Positions 1 to 9,900 of a stretch of 64,000 nucleotides of DNA are shown here, in pieces. Position numbers and translations under genes: made by a program. Position 1 is the stretch's first letter. Each line of letters begins with the position of its first letter. A model generated the notes under the pieces. The model was not told the origin of the DNA and did no database searches. It saw only the letters and a program-made list of their open reading frames with translations. The stretch lies in contig CAZAMB010000005.1 of assembly GCA_964486335.1 (NCBI GenBank), positions 181,250 through 245,249 of the forward strand, written 5' to 3'. This DNA comes from CAZAMB01 sp964486335. Lineage in GTDB: Bacteria > Planctomycetota > Phycisphaerae > UBA1845.

Positions 1-848
1 ACGCCAGTTTTTTGCAATTCGTCCAACCCCGTCTGGATGAAGCCAACCTCCGCACCAACCCAGGTTCCGATCAGCGCGATCGACGCAACAGGCGCGGCCG
101 TCGAGTCGATGATGTAGGCAAGCTTTTCTCGTGAAAGCTTCAACCGGTCAAACACGGAGCGCATCGTCGGACCGACGATCATGCAGTTGGCGTAGTCGTC
201 GAAAAAAACGACCAGTCCGGCGAACCACGCCGTCAGGGCGCCGCGTTGCCGTGATGCCGTTTTGCCCGCGACAAGATTCACCATCCCCGCCGTTCCGCCG
301 TTGCGCCCAATGACACCGACCATGAACGCGATCACCATCGTGAACACGATGATCCGGATGTGGCTGACGTGGGTCTCCGGCAGTTCATGGATGGACCCCA
401 CAACGTATTTCTCAACCACAAGCCGGGCTGTCGCTAGGAATGCGTTGCCGCCGGAGTACGGCGAGTCGGGCAAGAGGCACGGAAACATCATGCAGGCGCC
501 TGCGACCACCGCAACGAACAGCGAGGGAATCACTTGCCGCGTGAAAACCGTCATCAAGATGGCTAGGCCCGCCGGAACGAGCACCCAAAGGTCGTAGGAG
601 CGCGGGTCTTTGGGCAAGGCTTGGACGTTGGCCGACACACCGCCCGATGTCGACGCTGTCAAATCAGGAATTGGATTCCCGGCTTGGACAGGCTCGGGCT
701 TCTCAGAAGATTCTTCGTTCGTCGCGGGTTGGCTCGAAACAGACTGTGAAACGGCGTTTTGTGGATATGCAAGAAACGCCGAAAAGGCAAGAAAAAACGC
801 CGCACCGAGAAACCAACGCGAACGCCTTGCAACGATCCATCCGGCCAC
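1..848 (-). CDS. Na+/H+ antiporter, NhaC family (partial, C-terminus outside window)
   Basis: An open frame on the minus strand runs off the left edge of the window, so only about 282 N-terminal residues are present. I chose a GTG start at 848 because GGAGG lies 7 nt upstream of it. The N-terminus has a hydrophobic segment (residues ~11-27), then a Ser/Pro/Glu-rich stretch, then several membrane helices. The diagnostic stretch is FFDDYANCMIVGPTMR, followed by SREKLAYIIDSTAAP and ALIGTWVGAE, which are hallmarks of the NhaC-like branch of ion transporters. Members exchange sodium for protons, or carry organic substrates, across the inner membrane. The substrate cannot be read from the sequence. 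The gene is divergent from the Yip1-like gene at 1148. Confidence 0.85.
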   Translation of the reverse strand, partial: MAGWIVARRSRWFLGAAFFLAFSAFLAYPQNAVSQSVSSQPATNEESSEKPEPVQAGNPIPDLTASTSGGVSANVQALPKDPRSYDLWVLVPAGLAILMTVFTRQVIPSLFVAVVAGACMMFPCLLPDSPYSGGNAFLATARLVVEKYVVGSIHELPETHVSHIRIIVFTMVIAFMVGVIGRNGGTAGMVNLVAGKTASRQRGALTAWFAGLVVFFDDYANCMIVGPTMRSVFDRLKLSREKLAYIIDSTAAPVASIALIGTWVGAEVGFIQTGLDELQKTG

Positions 849-1067
849 GTGAAATCCTCCGGCCTCAGCGCGATCTTACAAAGAGAATCCGACGCATTCT
901 GTCCATACTTTGCCGCGCCGATCGGGGCACAGTGTACGCTGTACGGTTCGCTGGTCCAGCCAAGGGACGCCGGGATTCCAAAGGACGATTGCATGTACGA
1001 TTTTGTCGGCAGGCGTACAAAACACTCACATCGCGGCGAATAAACAGTCTATGAATACGAAAAGCCT

Positions 1068-1073
1068 TATAAT
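1068..1073 (+). promoter_or_regulatory. Possible -10 box upstream of the Yip1/MacAB operon
   Basis: TATAAT lies 75 nt before the ATG at 1148 in the roughly 300-nt divergent gap 849-1147. The hexamer at -35 spacing (CAGTCT) is poor, so this is a tentative -10 only. Nothing else is recognisable in the gap. Confidence 0.35.
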
Positions 1074-1147
1074 GCGGTGCGTCGTCCGCGGCCTTCGGCA
1101 CGCTTGAAACAAGACGAGCCAGGTAAACATCGTCGCGGACTGAATTG

Positions 1148-1885
1148 ATGGGAAACGATCAATTGGAAGCAGCCAAACCCACCCTCGGAGTCCGGCACGC
1201 GTTGATGGTCTACGCAGCGCCGCGATCGCTCTTCTCGCGCGTCGAGGATACCGGCGCATACGGGTGGGCGCTGGTCACCCTGTTGCTGCTGGTGACATTG
1301 ATCGGCTATGCGGAAGTCCAGACCGGACTCATCGACCAGACCGTCAATCAACACACCGAGAAAGCACTGGCCGAACTGGAAAAAAACCAGGCACATCTGA
1401 TCGATCAGATTCAGCTGCGCGACCGAATGGAAGCGATCCGAAAGCAGGGCGAATTCAGCACGATGATGACCCGGCTCGGACGAGTCGTCATCGCGCCCGT
1501 GCAGTTGGTGGCATCGTATTTACTCATCGCTTCGGTTCTGTACGCGTTGGTCGCGCTCACGGGCCGAAAGCCCGAGTACCACACGCTGATGTCCATCTGC
1601 GTCTACGCCGGCTTCATCGAACTGCTCGCGGAAGTGCTCCGACTGGCGATGGTGCTGACCTATCGAACGATCGACGTGAACACGTCGTTGGCGATGCTCG
1701 CCGAGCCGGGCAAACCGTCGGTGCTTGCAGCGATCGACCCGTTTCGGCTTTGGTTTTGGATCCTCGTGGCGATCGGGTTGACCGTCACGCGGCAATTGAG
1801 TCGTCGCATGGCTGCCGTGGCCTGCACGATCATGGCAATCGTGGCATCGGCCGCGCACGCCGGACTTGCGTTTGCAACGGCGTGA
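1148..1885 (+). CDS. Yip1-domain-like integral membrane protein
   Basis: 245 residues. The ATG at 1148 is preferred over an in-frame TTG one codon upstream. There are about five hydrophobic segments: residues ~39-57, ~120-140, ~150-172, ~195-212 and ~222-242. Between the first and second is a charged helix rich in E, K and Q (EKALAELEKNQAHLIDQIQ). The pattern, an N-terminal soluble tip reading like YAAPRSLFSRV followed by four or five helices, fits the Yip1/YIP1-related family found next to MacAB-type transporters. The gene is 37 nt upstream of the periplasmic adaptor gene, so it is probably part of the same export operon. The exact role is unknown. Confidence 0.65.
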   Translation: MGNDQLEAAKPTLGVRHALMVYAAPRSLFSRVEDTGAYGWALVTLLLLVTLIGYAEVQTGLIDQTVNQHTEKALAELEKNQAHLIDQIQLRDRMEAIRKQGEFSTMMTRLGRVVIAPVQLVASYLLIASVLYALVALTGRKPEYHTLMSICVYAGFIELLAEVLRLAMVLTYRTIDVNTSLAMLAEPGKPSVLAAIDPFRLWFWILVAIGLTVTRQLSRRMAAVACTIMAIVASAAHAGLAFATA

Positions 1886-1922
1886 AGCGAAGGCGAATCA
1901 AGGTAAAACGGAGTATGGATGA

Positions 1923-3380
1923 ATGAAGGCTTTTCTGACATTGCTCGTGCTGGCCATCATCAGTGCCGGCGTCTTTGCCCTAGGCAGTCTACGCAAGGCC
2001 GATGATGGCAAGCCGGTGTTGCGCATCGCCGACGAAGTTGCCCTCACGGTGAACACGGCCAAGCCGGAAAAGGGCGAGATCATCCGTCTCGTGCAGGCGC
2101 CGGGAGACGTGGAACCTGTGTTGGAGGTGGACATCCGCTCGGAGATCATGGCGAAGATTGAGGAGATGCCGGTGGAAGAGGGCGACTTGGTCCGCAAGGG
2201 CGATCTCCTCTGCCGACTGGACGACAAAAACCTGTTGGCCGACATGGAATCGGGCGAAGCGAGAATCGCGCAGCTCAAGGCGTCCATCGTGCAGGCGCAG
2301 ACCGATCTGGAAAAAGCCGAACGCGACCTGAACCGACAGGTCACGCTTTCAGAGGCCGATGCGACGTCCGACCTCGAGCTTCGCGATTACAAAACCGTTC
2401 GCGACAAAGCCAAAGCCATCCGCGAAATGCGCGATCATGAACTGGCCGAAGCCGAAGCCGTGCTTAAGAGGATTCGCGAAAACCTCGAAAAAACCGTCAT
2501 CACGTCTCCAATCGACGGAATCGTCTCGAAGCCGGCATCCGGTCGAGTGGCAAAGCAAGGCGAAGTCGTCGTCACCGGCACGATGAACAACCCGGGCACG
2601 GTCATCTTGACGATCGTTGATCTTTCCAAAATGCAACTGCGGGCCCGTGTGGACGAGGTCGACGTCCCCTTGGTCATGCCCGATCAGAAAGCGCGCATCT
2701 ACCTCCAGACCGACCAGAATGCTCCGGTGGCCGCCAAAGTCGTGCGCGTCGCCTCCAAAGGGACCAAGCAGACTGGAAGGGACGTCGTCACGTTCGAGAC
2801 GCTGTTGGAAGTCCTCTCCGATGACAACCGCGTCAGGCCGGGCATGACCGCCAACGTCGAGATCGAAGTTGCGCGCCGCGACGACACGATCACCGTGCCG
2901 GTCGAAGCCGTCGTTCACCGTATGCGCAAAGACCTTCCATCTGAAATCGTTGAGGCCTTCGATCGCAAGCAGGCCGACGTGGACCTCTCGACGCGGGCGA
3001 AGCAGGCACAGTACATCAAGGTCGTCTACGTCATGGACAAGGATGTCGCCAAAGTTCGCGTCGTGGAATCTGGAATTGCCGACACGCGCCGCGTCGAACT
3101 CTTGGAAGGCGTGGAATTGGCTGACGCTGTCATCATCGGTCCCTATCGGAGCCTCGATCAGCTCAAGGATGGCAAGAAAGTCGCCCTTGCCGATTCGGAT
3201 AAGAAGGACAAGGCCCAAACGCCGGTCAAGGATGAATCGCTCGCGACGAAAAGCGCCGATTCCAAGGACAAGACGTCGGACTCGGAAGACGGGAAAGCGG
3301 AAACGACCGAGAAAGGCAACGACACTCCATCCGAATCCAAGGACGCGGAGAAAACGGCGGCGGCGAGGAACAACCCGTGA
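1923..3380 (+). CDS. HlyD/MacA-type periplasmic adaptor (membrane fusion protein)
   Basis: 485 residues with an N-terminal membrane anchor (about 4-20, MKAFLTLLVLAIISAG). A biotinyl-lipoyl half-motif follows (EEGDLVRKGDLLCRLDD, ~85-101), then a long alpha-helical hairpin (~110-190). The second lipoyl half is VITSPIDGIVSKPASGRVAKQGE, split here by its place after the hairpin, followed by a beta-barrel domain. The C-terminal ~60 residues are an unusual Lys/Asp/Ser/Glu-rich tail not typical of MacA. Adaptors of this family bridge an inner-membrane ABC transporter to an outer-membrane channel. The 4-nt GTGA overlap with the ATPase gene indicates translational coupling. No TolC gene is visible nearby. 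Confidence 0.9.
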   Translation: MKAFLTLLVLAIISAGVFALGSLRKADDGKPVLRIADEVALTVNTAKPEKGEIIRLVQAPGDVEPVLEVDIRSEIMAKIEEMPVEEGDLVRKGDLLCRLDDKNLLADMESGEARIAQLKASIVQAQTDLEKAERDLNRQVTLSEADATSDLELRDYKTVRDKAKAIREMRDHELAEAEAVLKRIRENLEKTVITSPIDGIVSKPASGRVAKQGEVVVTGTMNNPGTVILTIVDLSKMQLRARVDEVDVPLVMPDQKARIYLQTDQNAPVAAKVVRVASKGTKQTGRDVVTFETLLEVLSDDNRVRPGMTANVEIEVARRDDTITVPVEAVVHRMRKDLPSEIVEAFDRKQADVDLSTRAKQAQYIKVVYVMDKDVAKVRVVESGIADTRRVELLEGVELADAVIIGPYRSLDQLKDGKKVALADSDKKDKAQTPVKDESLATKSADSKDKTSDSEDGKAETTEKGNDTPSESKDAEKTAAARNNP

Positions 3381-4141
3381 GCGACCCGATGAATGCACAG
3401 TCAGTCCACCGCAAGGCGGTTATCGAATTGCGCGATATCGAGAAGCTCTACCGCGTCGGAACGGAGATCGTTCGCGCGCTGCGCGGCGTCTCGCTCACCA
3501 TCAGCGAAAACGAATACGTCGCCATCATGGGTCCCAGCGGTTCCGGCAAGAGCACGCTGATGAACATTCTCGGCTGCCTCGATATCCCCACCGGCGGAAC
3601 CTATTTCCTCAATGGAACCGACGTGTCAAAAGTGTCGCAATCCAAGCTCGCGCGCATCCGCGGCCAGAAGATCGGATTCGTGTTTCAGACGTTTGAGCTG
3701 CTTCCCCGCACCACGGCGCTCAAGAACGTGCAGCTTCCGCTGATGTACACGCAAGCGCCGAACCGACGGCAACGTGCGGTCACCGCGCTCAAGAAGGTCG
3801 GATTGTCCGATCGCGCCACGCACCGACCCAATCAGCTCTCCGGCGGCCAAAAACAGCGCGTCGCCATCGCCCGCGCCTTGGCGCAGGAACCAGACATCAT
3901 CCTCGCCGACGAGCCGACCGGAAACCTCGACAGCGCCACCGGCGAGGAAATCATGAACATCTTCGACGGCCTGTATGCTGACGGCCAGACCATCATCGTC
4001 GTGACCCATGAAGAGGATATCGCCGCCCGTTGCCGTCGAGTGATTCGCCTCAGGGATGGACTCGTGGCCTCGGACACGCTGAACGCGCCGGTGCCGTTGC
4101 CGAAGCGACCCATTCACTCACCCGATCTGGCTTGCGTATGA
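3377..4141 (+). CDS. ABC transporter ATP-binding protein, MacB/LolD type
   Basis: 254 residues, GTG start overlapping the upstream TGA by 4 nt. All ATPase motifs are present: Walker A GPSGSGKST (~51-59), a Q-loop in FVFQTFELLP, signature LSGGQKQRVAIARAL, Walker B IILADEPTGNLDS and the switch His in VVTHEE. TFELLPRTTALKNVQLPLMY is typical of the LolD/MacB subfamily, which drives mechanotransmission-type exporters. The C-terminus has a short extension after RLRDGLV. The ATGA overlap with the next gene puts it in one operon with two permeases. It should sit on the cytoplasmic face and serve both. Confidence 0.93.
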   Translation: MSDPMNAQSVHRKAVIELRDIEKLYRVGTEIVRALRGVSLTISENEYVAIMGPSGSGKSTLMNILGCLDIPTGGTYFLNGTDVSKVSQSKLARIRGQKIGFVFQTFELLPRTTALKNVQLPLMYTQAPNRRQRAVTALKKVGLSDRATHRPNQLSGGQKQRVAIARALAQEPDIILADEPTGNLDSATGEEIMNIFDGLYADGQTIIVVTHEEDIAARCRRVIRLRDGLVASDTLNAPVPLPKRPIHSPDLACV

Positions 4142-5415
4142 GTTTCTCGATCATCAAGCTCCCCATGGTCTTCGCCCGCTGGCTGTCGGCCACGATTGCC
4201 AGAAACCTCCAGAACATCGCCACTGCCCTCATCCAGATCTGGGTCAACAAGGGACGATCGATACTCACCACGCTCGGCATCATCATCGCCGTCACCTCTA
4301 CAATCTCCGTCGTGGCCTTTGTCCAGGGGTTCGGCGACCACATGACCAAAATGGTCCGCGGCTACGGCACGCAATACATGATCGTGCGCCCGCTCGACTG
4401 GTGGGAATGGCGAGAGTCAGGGCAAGGCCGGGTCACGCTCGACGTAAACGACATCGAAGCCGTACGCACGGAATGTCCCAACGTCCAACGCATTTCACCG
4501 TTCGTCTACTCCCAACGAGCGGAAATCGCCTACGGCCTGGAGCGTGTTCGCGACGTTCCCGTTCGCGGCGTCTCCGAGCATTACCAGGTCATCCGAAATT
4601 ATTTCGCCGATGGCGGACGCTTTTTCGGCCCCATCGACGTGGAGACCGCCGCCAATGTCATCGTCTTGGGCCGCAGCGTGCTCAAACAACTGCAATGCGA
4701 CGAATCCATCATCGGACAAAATGTCTATCTCGACGGCCGTCGCTTCATGGTCACCGGAATCCTCGAGGCCAAGGGCAGCATGTTCGGCGACGACCAGGAC
4801 CTCACCGTCATGATCCCCTACACCGCCGCCATCAACCTCTATCCGCAGCTTCGCCAAGCCATTCCGTTTCTCGTCGAGGCACGGAGCGAAGAAGTGATTC
4901 CCGACGCACATGCCGAGGTGACGCGCGTCCTGAGGCAGCGACACGGGCTGCAACCCGGCGATCCCGACGACTTTCGCGTCGATCGGCAGGATCAGGCCGT
5001 CAAGGAGTTTGAGAAAATCCGCAACATCGCTTCCGGAGTGCTCGCCGGCATCGTCAGCATCTCTCTGCTTGTCGGCGGCATCGGAATCATGAATGTCATG
5101 CTCGTTTCGGTGTCGGAGCGCACACGTGAAATCGGCCTGCGCAAGAGCATCGGCGGCCGGCGCAGGGACATCATGCTCCAGTTTCTGACCGAGGCCGTCG
5201 TGCTTTGCACGCTCGGAGGAATCGTCGGCGTGATTCTCGGGTATTCCGTCACCTTCATCGCGTCGCTTCATCCGAGTATGGTGGCGATCCATGTGCCGCT
5301 CTGGTCGGTCGCCCTGGCCTTGGGGTTTTCCGCCGCGGCAGGCGTCCTTTTTGGAATTATTCCGGCCTTCAAGGCGGCGATCCTTCACCCGATCGAAGCC
5401 CTGCGGCATGAATAG
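4138..5415 (+). CDS. MacB-like ABC transporter permease (first copy)
   Basis: 425 residues from the ATG that overlaps the ATPase stop as ATGA; an in-frame upstream start would read through the ATPase gene. The topology is that of MacB permeases. TM1 is ~40-62 (RSILTTLGIIIAVTSTIS). A large periplasmic MacB_PCD domain spans ~65-290. Three C-terminal helices form the FtsX domain with the typical SERTREIGLRKSIGGRRRDIMLQFLTEA and ends in HPIEALRHE. It lacks a fused ATPase and uses the one upstream. It is closely similar to the next gene, and the two probably form a heterodimer. Confidence 0.9.
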   Translation: MSFSIIKLPMVFARWLSATIARNLQNIATALIQIWVNKGRSILTTLGIIIAVTSTISVVAFVQGFGDHMTKMVRGYGTQYMIVRPLDWWEWRESGQGRVTLDVNDIEAVRTECPNVQRISPFVYSQRAEIAYGLERVRDVPVRGVSEHYQVIRNYFADGGRFFGPIDVETAANVIVLGRSVLKQLQCDESIIGQNVYLDGRRFMVTGILEAKGSMFGDDQDLTVMIPYTAAINLYPQLRQAIPFLVEARSEEVIPDAHAEVTRVLRQRHGLQPGDPDDFRVDRQDQAVKEFEKIRNIASGVLAGIVSISLLVGGIGIMNVMLVSVSERTREIGLRKSIGGRRRDIMLQFLTEAVVLCTLGGIVGVILGYSVTFIASLHPSMVAIHVPLWSVALALGFSAAAGVLFGIIPAFKAAILHPIEALRHE

Positions 5416-5465
5416 AAAAAGCAAAGAATGAAGTCCAAAGCGGAAAGAACAGCAGGTTGGCGGAC

Positions 5466-6794
5466 ATGACACAGACCGCAACAGTCACGGCATCAGGCTT
5501 TCATGTTCGCGCTTCAAGTTTCCTGTTTGCGGTGCTTGGCACGCCTTGGCGCGCCGTTTCGTGGTTCGGCGGGTCGATCGAGCGCCATCTGCGAAACATT
5601 TTCACGGCCTTCGTCCAGATTTGGGCCAACAAGGCCCGTTCTCTTCTCACGACCCTTGGTATCATCATCGCCGTTACCTCGACAATCACCGTCGTTTCGT
5701 TCGTCCAGGGCTTCGGCGACTACGTTACGAACATGCTTCGCGGCTTCGGCACCAACATGATCTTCGTCGTTCCCCACGAACCCTCCGGCATGGCGGGTCG
5801 AATGCTCGGCCGAGTGATGATGGACATTGAAGACGTCCGCGCCGTCGGCGCCCAGTGCAACAAGGTGCGGCGCATCACTCCGGTGATCTTTTCCGGCGTC
5901 ACCATCGAATACGGCCGCCAAAAGGCTGAGGGGATCGAGCTGCAGGGCGCGACCGAACAGTTTCAGACGATCCGCAATTTCTTCACCGATGCCGGCCGAT
6001 TCTACGGCCCCATCGAAGTGGACGGCGCGGGGCACGTGTGCGTCCTGGGTCGTGAAGTCCTCAAACTCCTTCAAGTCGACGACCGCATCGTCGGGGACTA
6101 TGTCTACATCAACAATGATCGATTTCTCGTGGTCGGCGTGCTTGAACCGAAGGGTAACTTTATGGGCGAGCCGCAGGACAAAACGGTGCTCATTCCTTAC
6201 ACGTCGGCCATCAAGATGTTCCCGTTCATGGCCCGCTTCATGCCCTTCGCCGTGGAAGCCACGAAGGAAGAAGATGTTCAGGAAGCGACTCTTCAGATGA
6301 CGCGCGTGCTGCGCACGCGGCACAACCTCGCGCCGGGCGCGCCCAACGACTTCCGCATTTTCACACAGGACGAGTTTCTTCGTGATTTCGAACAGGTCAA
6401 AATGGTAGCCACTAGCGCCCTGGGCGGTATTGTGGGCATCTCATTGATTGTCGGCGGCATCGGCATCATGAACATTATGCTCGTTTCGGTGACGGAGCGG
6501 ACCCGCGAAATCGGGCTGCGAAAGAGCGTCGGCGGCCGACGACGGGACATTCTCATGCAGTTTCTGACTGAGGCCGTCGTGCTCGCCACTGTCGGCGGGC
6601 TGATCGGTATTACGTTCGGCTATTCCATTTGCGCGGTCGCTTCGATGCATCCATCGATGGTTGAAATCGCCGTCCCCATTTGGGCCGTGATGCTCGGCCT
6701 CGGATTCTCCGCCGGCGTCGGCGTGCTTTTCGGCCTCATCCCCGCTTTCAAGGCAGCCATCATCCATCCCATCGAGGCGCTGCGGCACGAATAG
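5466..6794 (+). CDS. MacB-like ABC transporter permease (second, paralogous copy)
   Basis: 442 residues. The ATG at 5466 is preferred over an in-frame TTG at 5457. It has the same fold as the preceding permease: TM1 with RSLLTTLGIIIAVTSTITVV, a periplasmic MacB_PCD domain, then FtsX helices with VTERTREIGLRKSVGGRRRDI and a C-terminal HPIEALRHE. Long blocks are shared with the first copy (NIMLVSVxERTREIGLRKSxGGRRRDI), so it arose by tandem duplication. The N-terminal ~35 residues differ. It is the last gene of the operon, and the dockerin protein gene converges on it 176 nt downstream. Confidence 0.9.
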   Translation: MTQTATVTASGFHVRASSFLFAVLGTPWRAVSWFGGSIERHLRNIFTAFVQIWANKARSLLTTLGIIIAVTSTITVVSFVQGFGDYVTNMLRGFGTNMIFVVPHEPSGMAGRMLGRVMMDIEDVRAVGAQCNKVRRITPVIFSGVTIEYGRQKAEGIELQGATEQFQTIRNFFTDAGRFYGPIEVDGAGHVCVLGREVLKLLQVDDRIVGDYVYINNDRFLVVGVLEPKGNFMGEPQDKTVLIPYTSAIKMFPFMARFMPFAVEATKEEDVQEATLQMTRVLRTRHNLAPGAPNDFRIFTQDEFLRDFEQVKMVATSALGGIVGISLIVGGIGIMNIMLVSVTERTREIGLRKSVGGRRRDILMQFLTEAVVLATVGGLIGITFGYSICAVASMHPSMVEIAVPIWAVMLGLGFSAGVGVLFGLIPAFKAAIIHPIEALRHE

Positions 6795-6970
6795 CCTCAT
6801 CACGCCCTCAGTACCTCGTTGTACAAAAGCTGCTTAAGACGGCGACAGAATATTCTGGTTCAAGAAGGTCCGCCGCCCGGCGGTGATCAACGACTACAGG
6901 CTCGGGACGCAAGGTTGGGACGGATTTCGAGTAGTGGCTTTCCAGCCGAGTTGCTCGATCACCTAAGACG

Positions 6971-9900
6971 TTACGGACAGTGTCTGGTGCCTGGGGGCAG
7001 CGTCGTTCCGTTCCAGCCGGCGTTGAGCAGATCGATCACGCACAGGATGTCGGCCGGGCCGGCTTCGCCGCTGTGGTCACAGTCCGTGCTGTAAAGTCCC
7101 CATCGCGGCTGGGCGACGCCGTTGAGCACGTCGATCAAATCCAAAAGGTCCGCCGGTGCGGAGACCCCATCGCCGTTGACATCGCCGGGGTGGAATGTGA
7201 ATCGCCCGCTGCTTGTTTGCCCCGCCCAATTTGTATACGCGATGGTTGTGGTCGCACCCGGCGTGATGGGTCGCGACAACTGAATTGAATAAATTCCCAA
7301 CGGCGACTCCATCACGCTTTCAATGGCGTTGGGCATTCCGGATTCTTTGGAATCGCAAAGCATCCAGCATTCCTTCGAGATTCCAACCGGCCCGGCAACA
7401 ACGATAGATCGAATCCCTTCCCGTCCCGTAACGATTTCAGGAATGAGCATTGCGCGTGCGTCCACCACATCGCTCGGAGGATCAACAAAGACAATGGGGC
7501 CTGCCGGGCAATACGGATCGCAGGCATCCGGCAATCCTGCATCGACGCAACCTGCTGTAACCGTTACGTGATCGACTCCTAACGCTTGGGGGGTCTTGGT
7601 CGCGAGCATGATGTAATACACTTGACCGGGCTGGAGACCCTGCACGCAAAGTCGTGAGTGACGGTTGTTTGGTCCGCACCCCAGAGCATCGTCGTTGCAA
7701 CCGATGGTGACGAGCGACCGACACGCAGCGGCTTCAGACGAATGGTCGCGGACCATAAACACCTGAAGGATCGAATCGCGGGCGGAAGAGTAGTTGTTGC
7801 AAGTCGAGATCATTGCGCTCGTCTGGCCCAAGGGGAGCACGAACTTAAACCAAACTGTGCCGTATCCACGTTCACCGGGCATGGGTGTAAGCGTCGGGCA
7901 TGACCCTTCCGGGCAATCCGATGCGACGGCGCAAGGCAGGCCCGCATTGACTCCGCCGACGCAGTTCGACACGCCTCCATGACAGCAGAAACCAGGATCA
8001 CCGAGATCCACCGTGGCGTTCTTGCTGATGGTCTGCCTGCCGCCGGGTACTCGAATCAGCGTCGCGCCGCGATCGTCGGGTGTTGACCCCGGCGAGCAAT
8101 GATCGTTTGGCGGTGGCAGCCCGCAGGTCATTTGAGCTTCCTCCGCGCACACAATATCCCATTCAACTTGACAACAATAATCCGCCAGCGTGGCGGCCAT
8201 ACTTCTGCACACGCTCTCACAGCATTCGTAATCCCTGCACCCAGGCGAATAGTGTTCGACGGCGCAACTCTCTGTTGACTCAAGACACGCCAATCGTGGG
8301 CAGAATTGCCCCCCTCGTCCGCAATGTTGACCCGGTTGCCACGCTCTCGCTCGATCCACCGGATGCGCTGCGTCGCACTCGCTTTTCGTAAGATTCGCAC
8401 ACGCTTCGAAGAAATATCCCGTGACCGATGAACTTCGAAAGTGACAGCACGCAGCCTTGCCGCATGGAGGATCGAACGGATTAGACTCGCACGATACTCC
8501 CTCGATCCAATGCGGCGGGTCGCCGTTCGGTCGGGATGGGCATTCGCTGAGCGGCACATCGCGGCAAACGGCCTCGCCATTGGCATCCGTGTTCACCCAA
8601 TCACAGCATGCCCCGGTAGGCTCACACGAAACATTCAATGATCCGTACACCGGAAATCCGCCCTGATCCGCCAGTCGAATCCGGTAGCAATGCCCTTCGG
8701 TCACGTCGACGCTCACCCGCGACGCCAGCCCGCAGCCCAGAAAAGCGTCTCCATTACAACCCAGAACCGAGGCTTCATCCGGCGGACATCGATCGCAGCC
8801 TTCGTACACCACCAGGTTTGTGTTGGGCGATGTGCCGCTCGATGCTCCGCAAGTGTCGAACCGGGCGATGCCCGAACAGGTGGCCGTGTAGTCGAACCAG
8901 AGGTCGTTTCGCGCGTCAGGAACGCAAGGTTCAGCTGGACAATCAAACGTCGCGCGGGTCAGATCGAACGGCGTCGATCCGTCGGATACCACAGCGGAAC
9001 GCATGCAATAATCATTCGAGGGAACGCTATCGTCGATGCAGCCCGCCGTGACCGTCACGCGATACGGACCCATCGTCTGCGACGTCTTGGCCGAGACCAT
9101 GATGTAATAGGTCTCGCCCGGCGTCAGCCCTTGCATGCAGAGTCGAGAATTGCGCCCATCGAATCCGCAGCACGGCGTATCATCATCGCACCCGATGGGG
9201 ACGAGTGATTCGCAGGCTGCCGCTTCGGACGAACGGTCGCGTGCCGCGAACACCTGGAGTATCGAATCACGGGCGGGAGAGTTGCTTGTACAGGTGTCGA
9301 TTGCGGCCGACGTGAATGCTTGCGGCTGGACGAATTTGAGCCATACCGATCCGGTCCCTTTTTCACCGGGCATGGGCGAAATTGCCGGACAAGTTCCTCC
9401 GGGGCAATCGGTCTGGACGGCGCATGGTTTCCCCGCATTGGTTCCGCCCACGCAGTTAGCCACGCCTCCGTGACAACAAAAGCCCGGTTCACTTGGATTG
9501 TTCGTCGAACCCCGAGTGTCTGTGATGACGCTGCCCGGAACGGGAATCGTCGTTGCGCCGGTGTTGTCCGCGTTGTCGGAGGCGCATTCATCATTGTGCA
9601 GCGGAACCGGGCATGCGATCAAAGCGAGTTCCACGCATAATCGGTCCCATTCCACATTGCAGCACCATTCGCCGTCCGATCCGAACAGCGTGCATACCTT
9701 GTTGCAACACTCGCGGTCGGCGCAGCCCGGTGTTGCATGTTCCACGACGCACGAGCCCACCTGGTGGATACAGCCACGTCGGACGCACTCCTGCGGTCCA
9801 GAGCCGCACTTCAAACCTAGTTGCCACAACCGAGGTTTGTCCAGCGGCGGCAGCGCCTCGCATTGGTTCTTCGTCAGATTGGTACAGACGTCCTCTTCGC

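Noticed and set aside
2349..3398. 349-residue minus-strand ORF opposite the adaptor gene
   Set aside because: Composition is His/Asp/Arg-rich without a fold, and the plus strand encodes a clear HlyD-type adaptor.
6880..6900. CCGCCGCCCGGCGG as a terminator between the converging operon and dockerin gene
   Set aside because: The stem is short with almost no loop and no T-tract on either strand.
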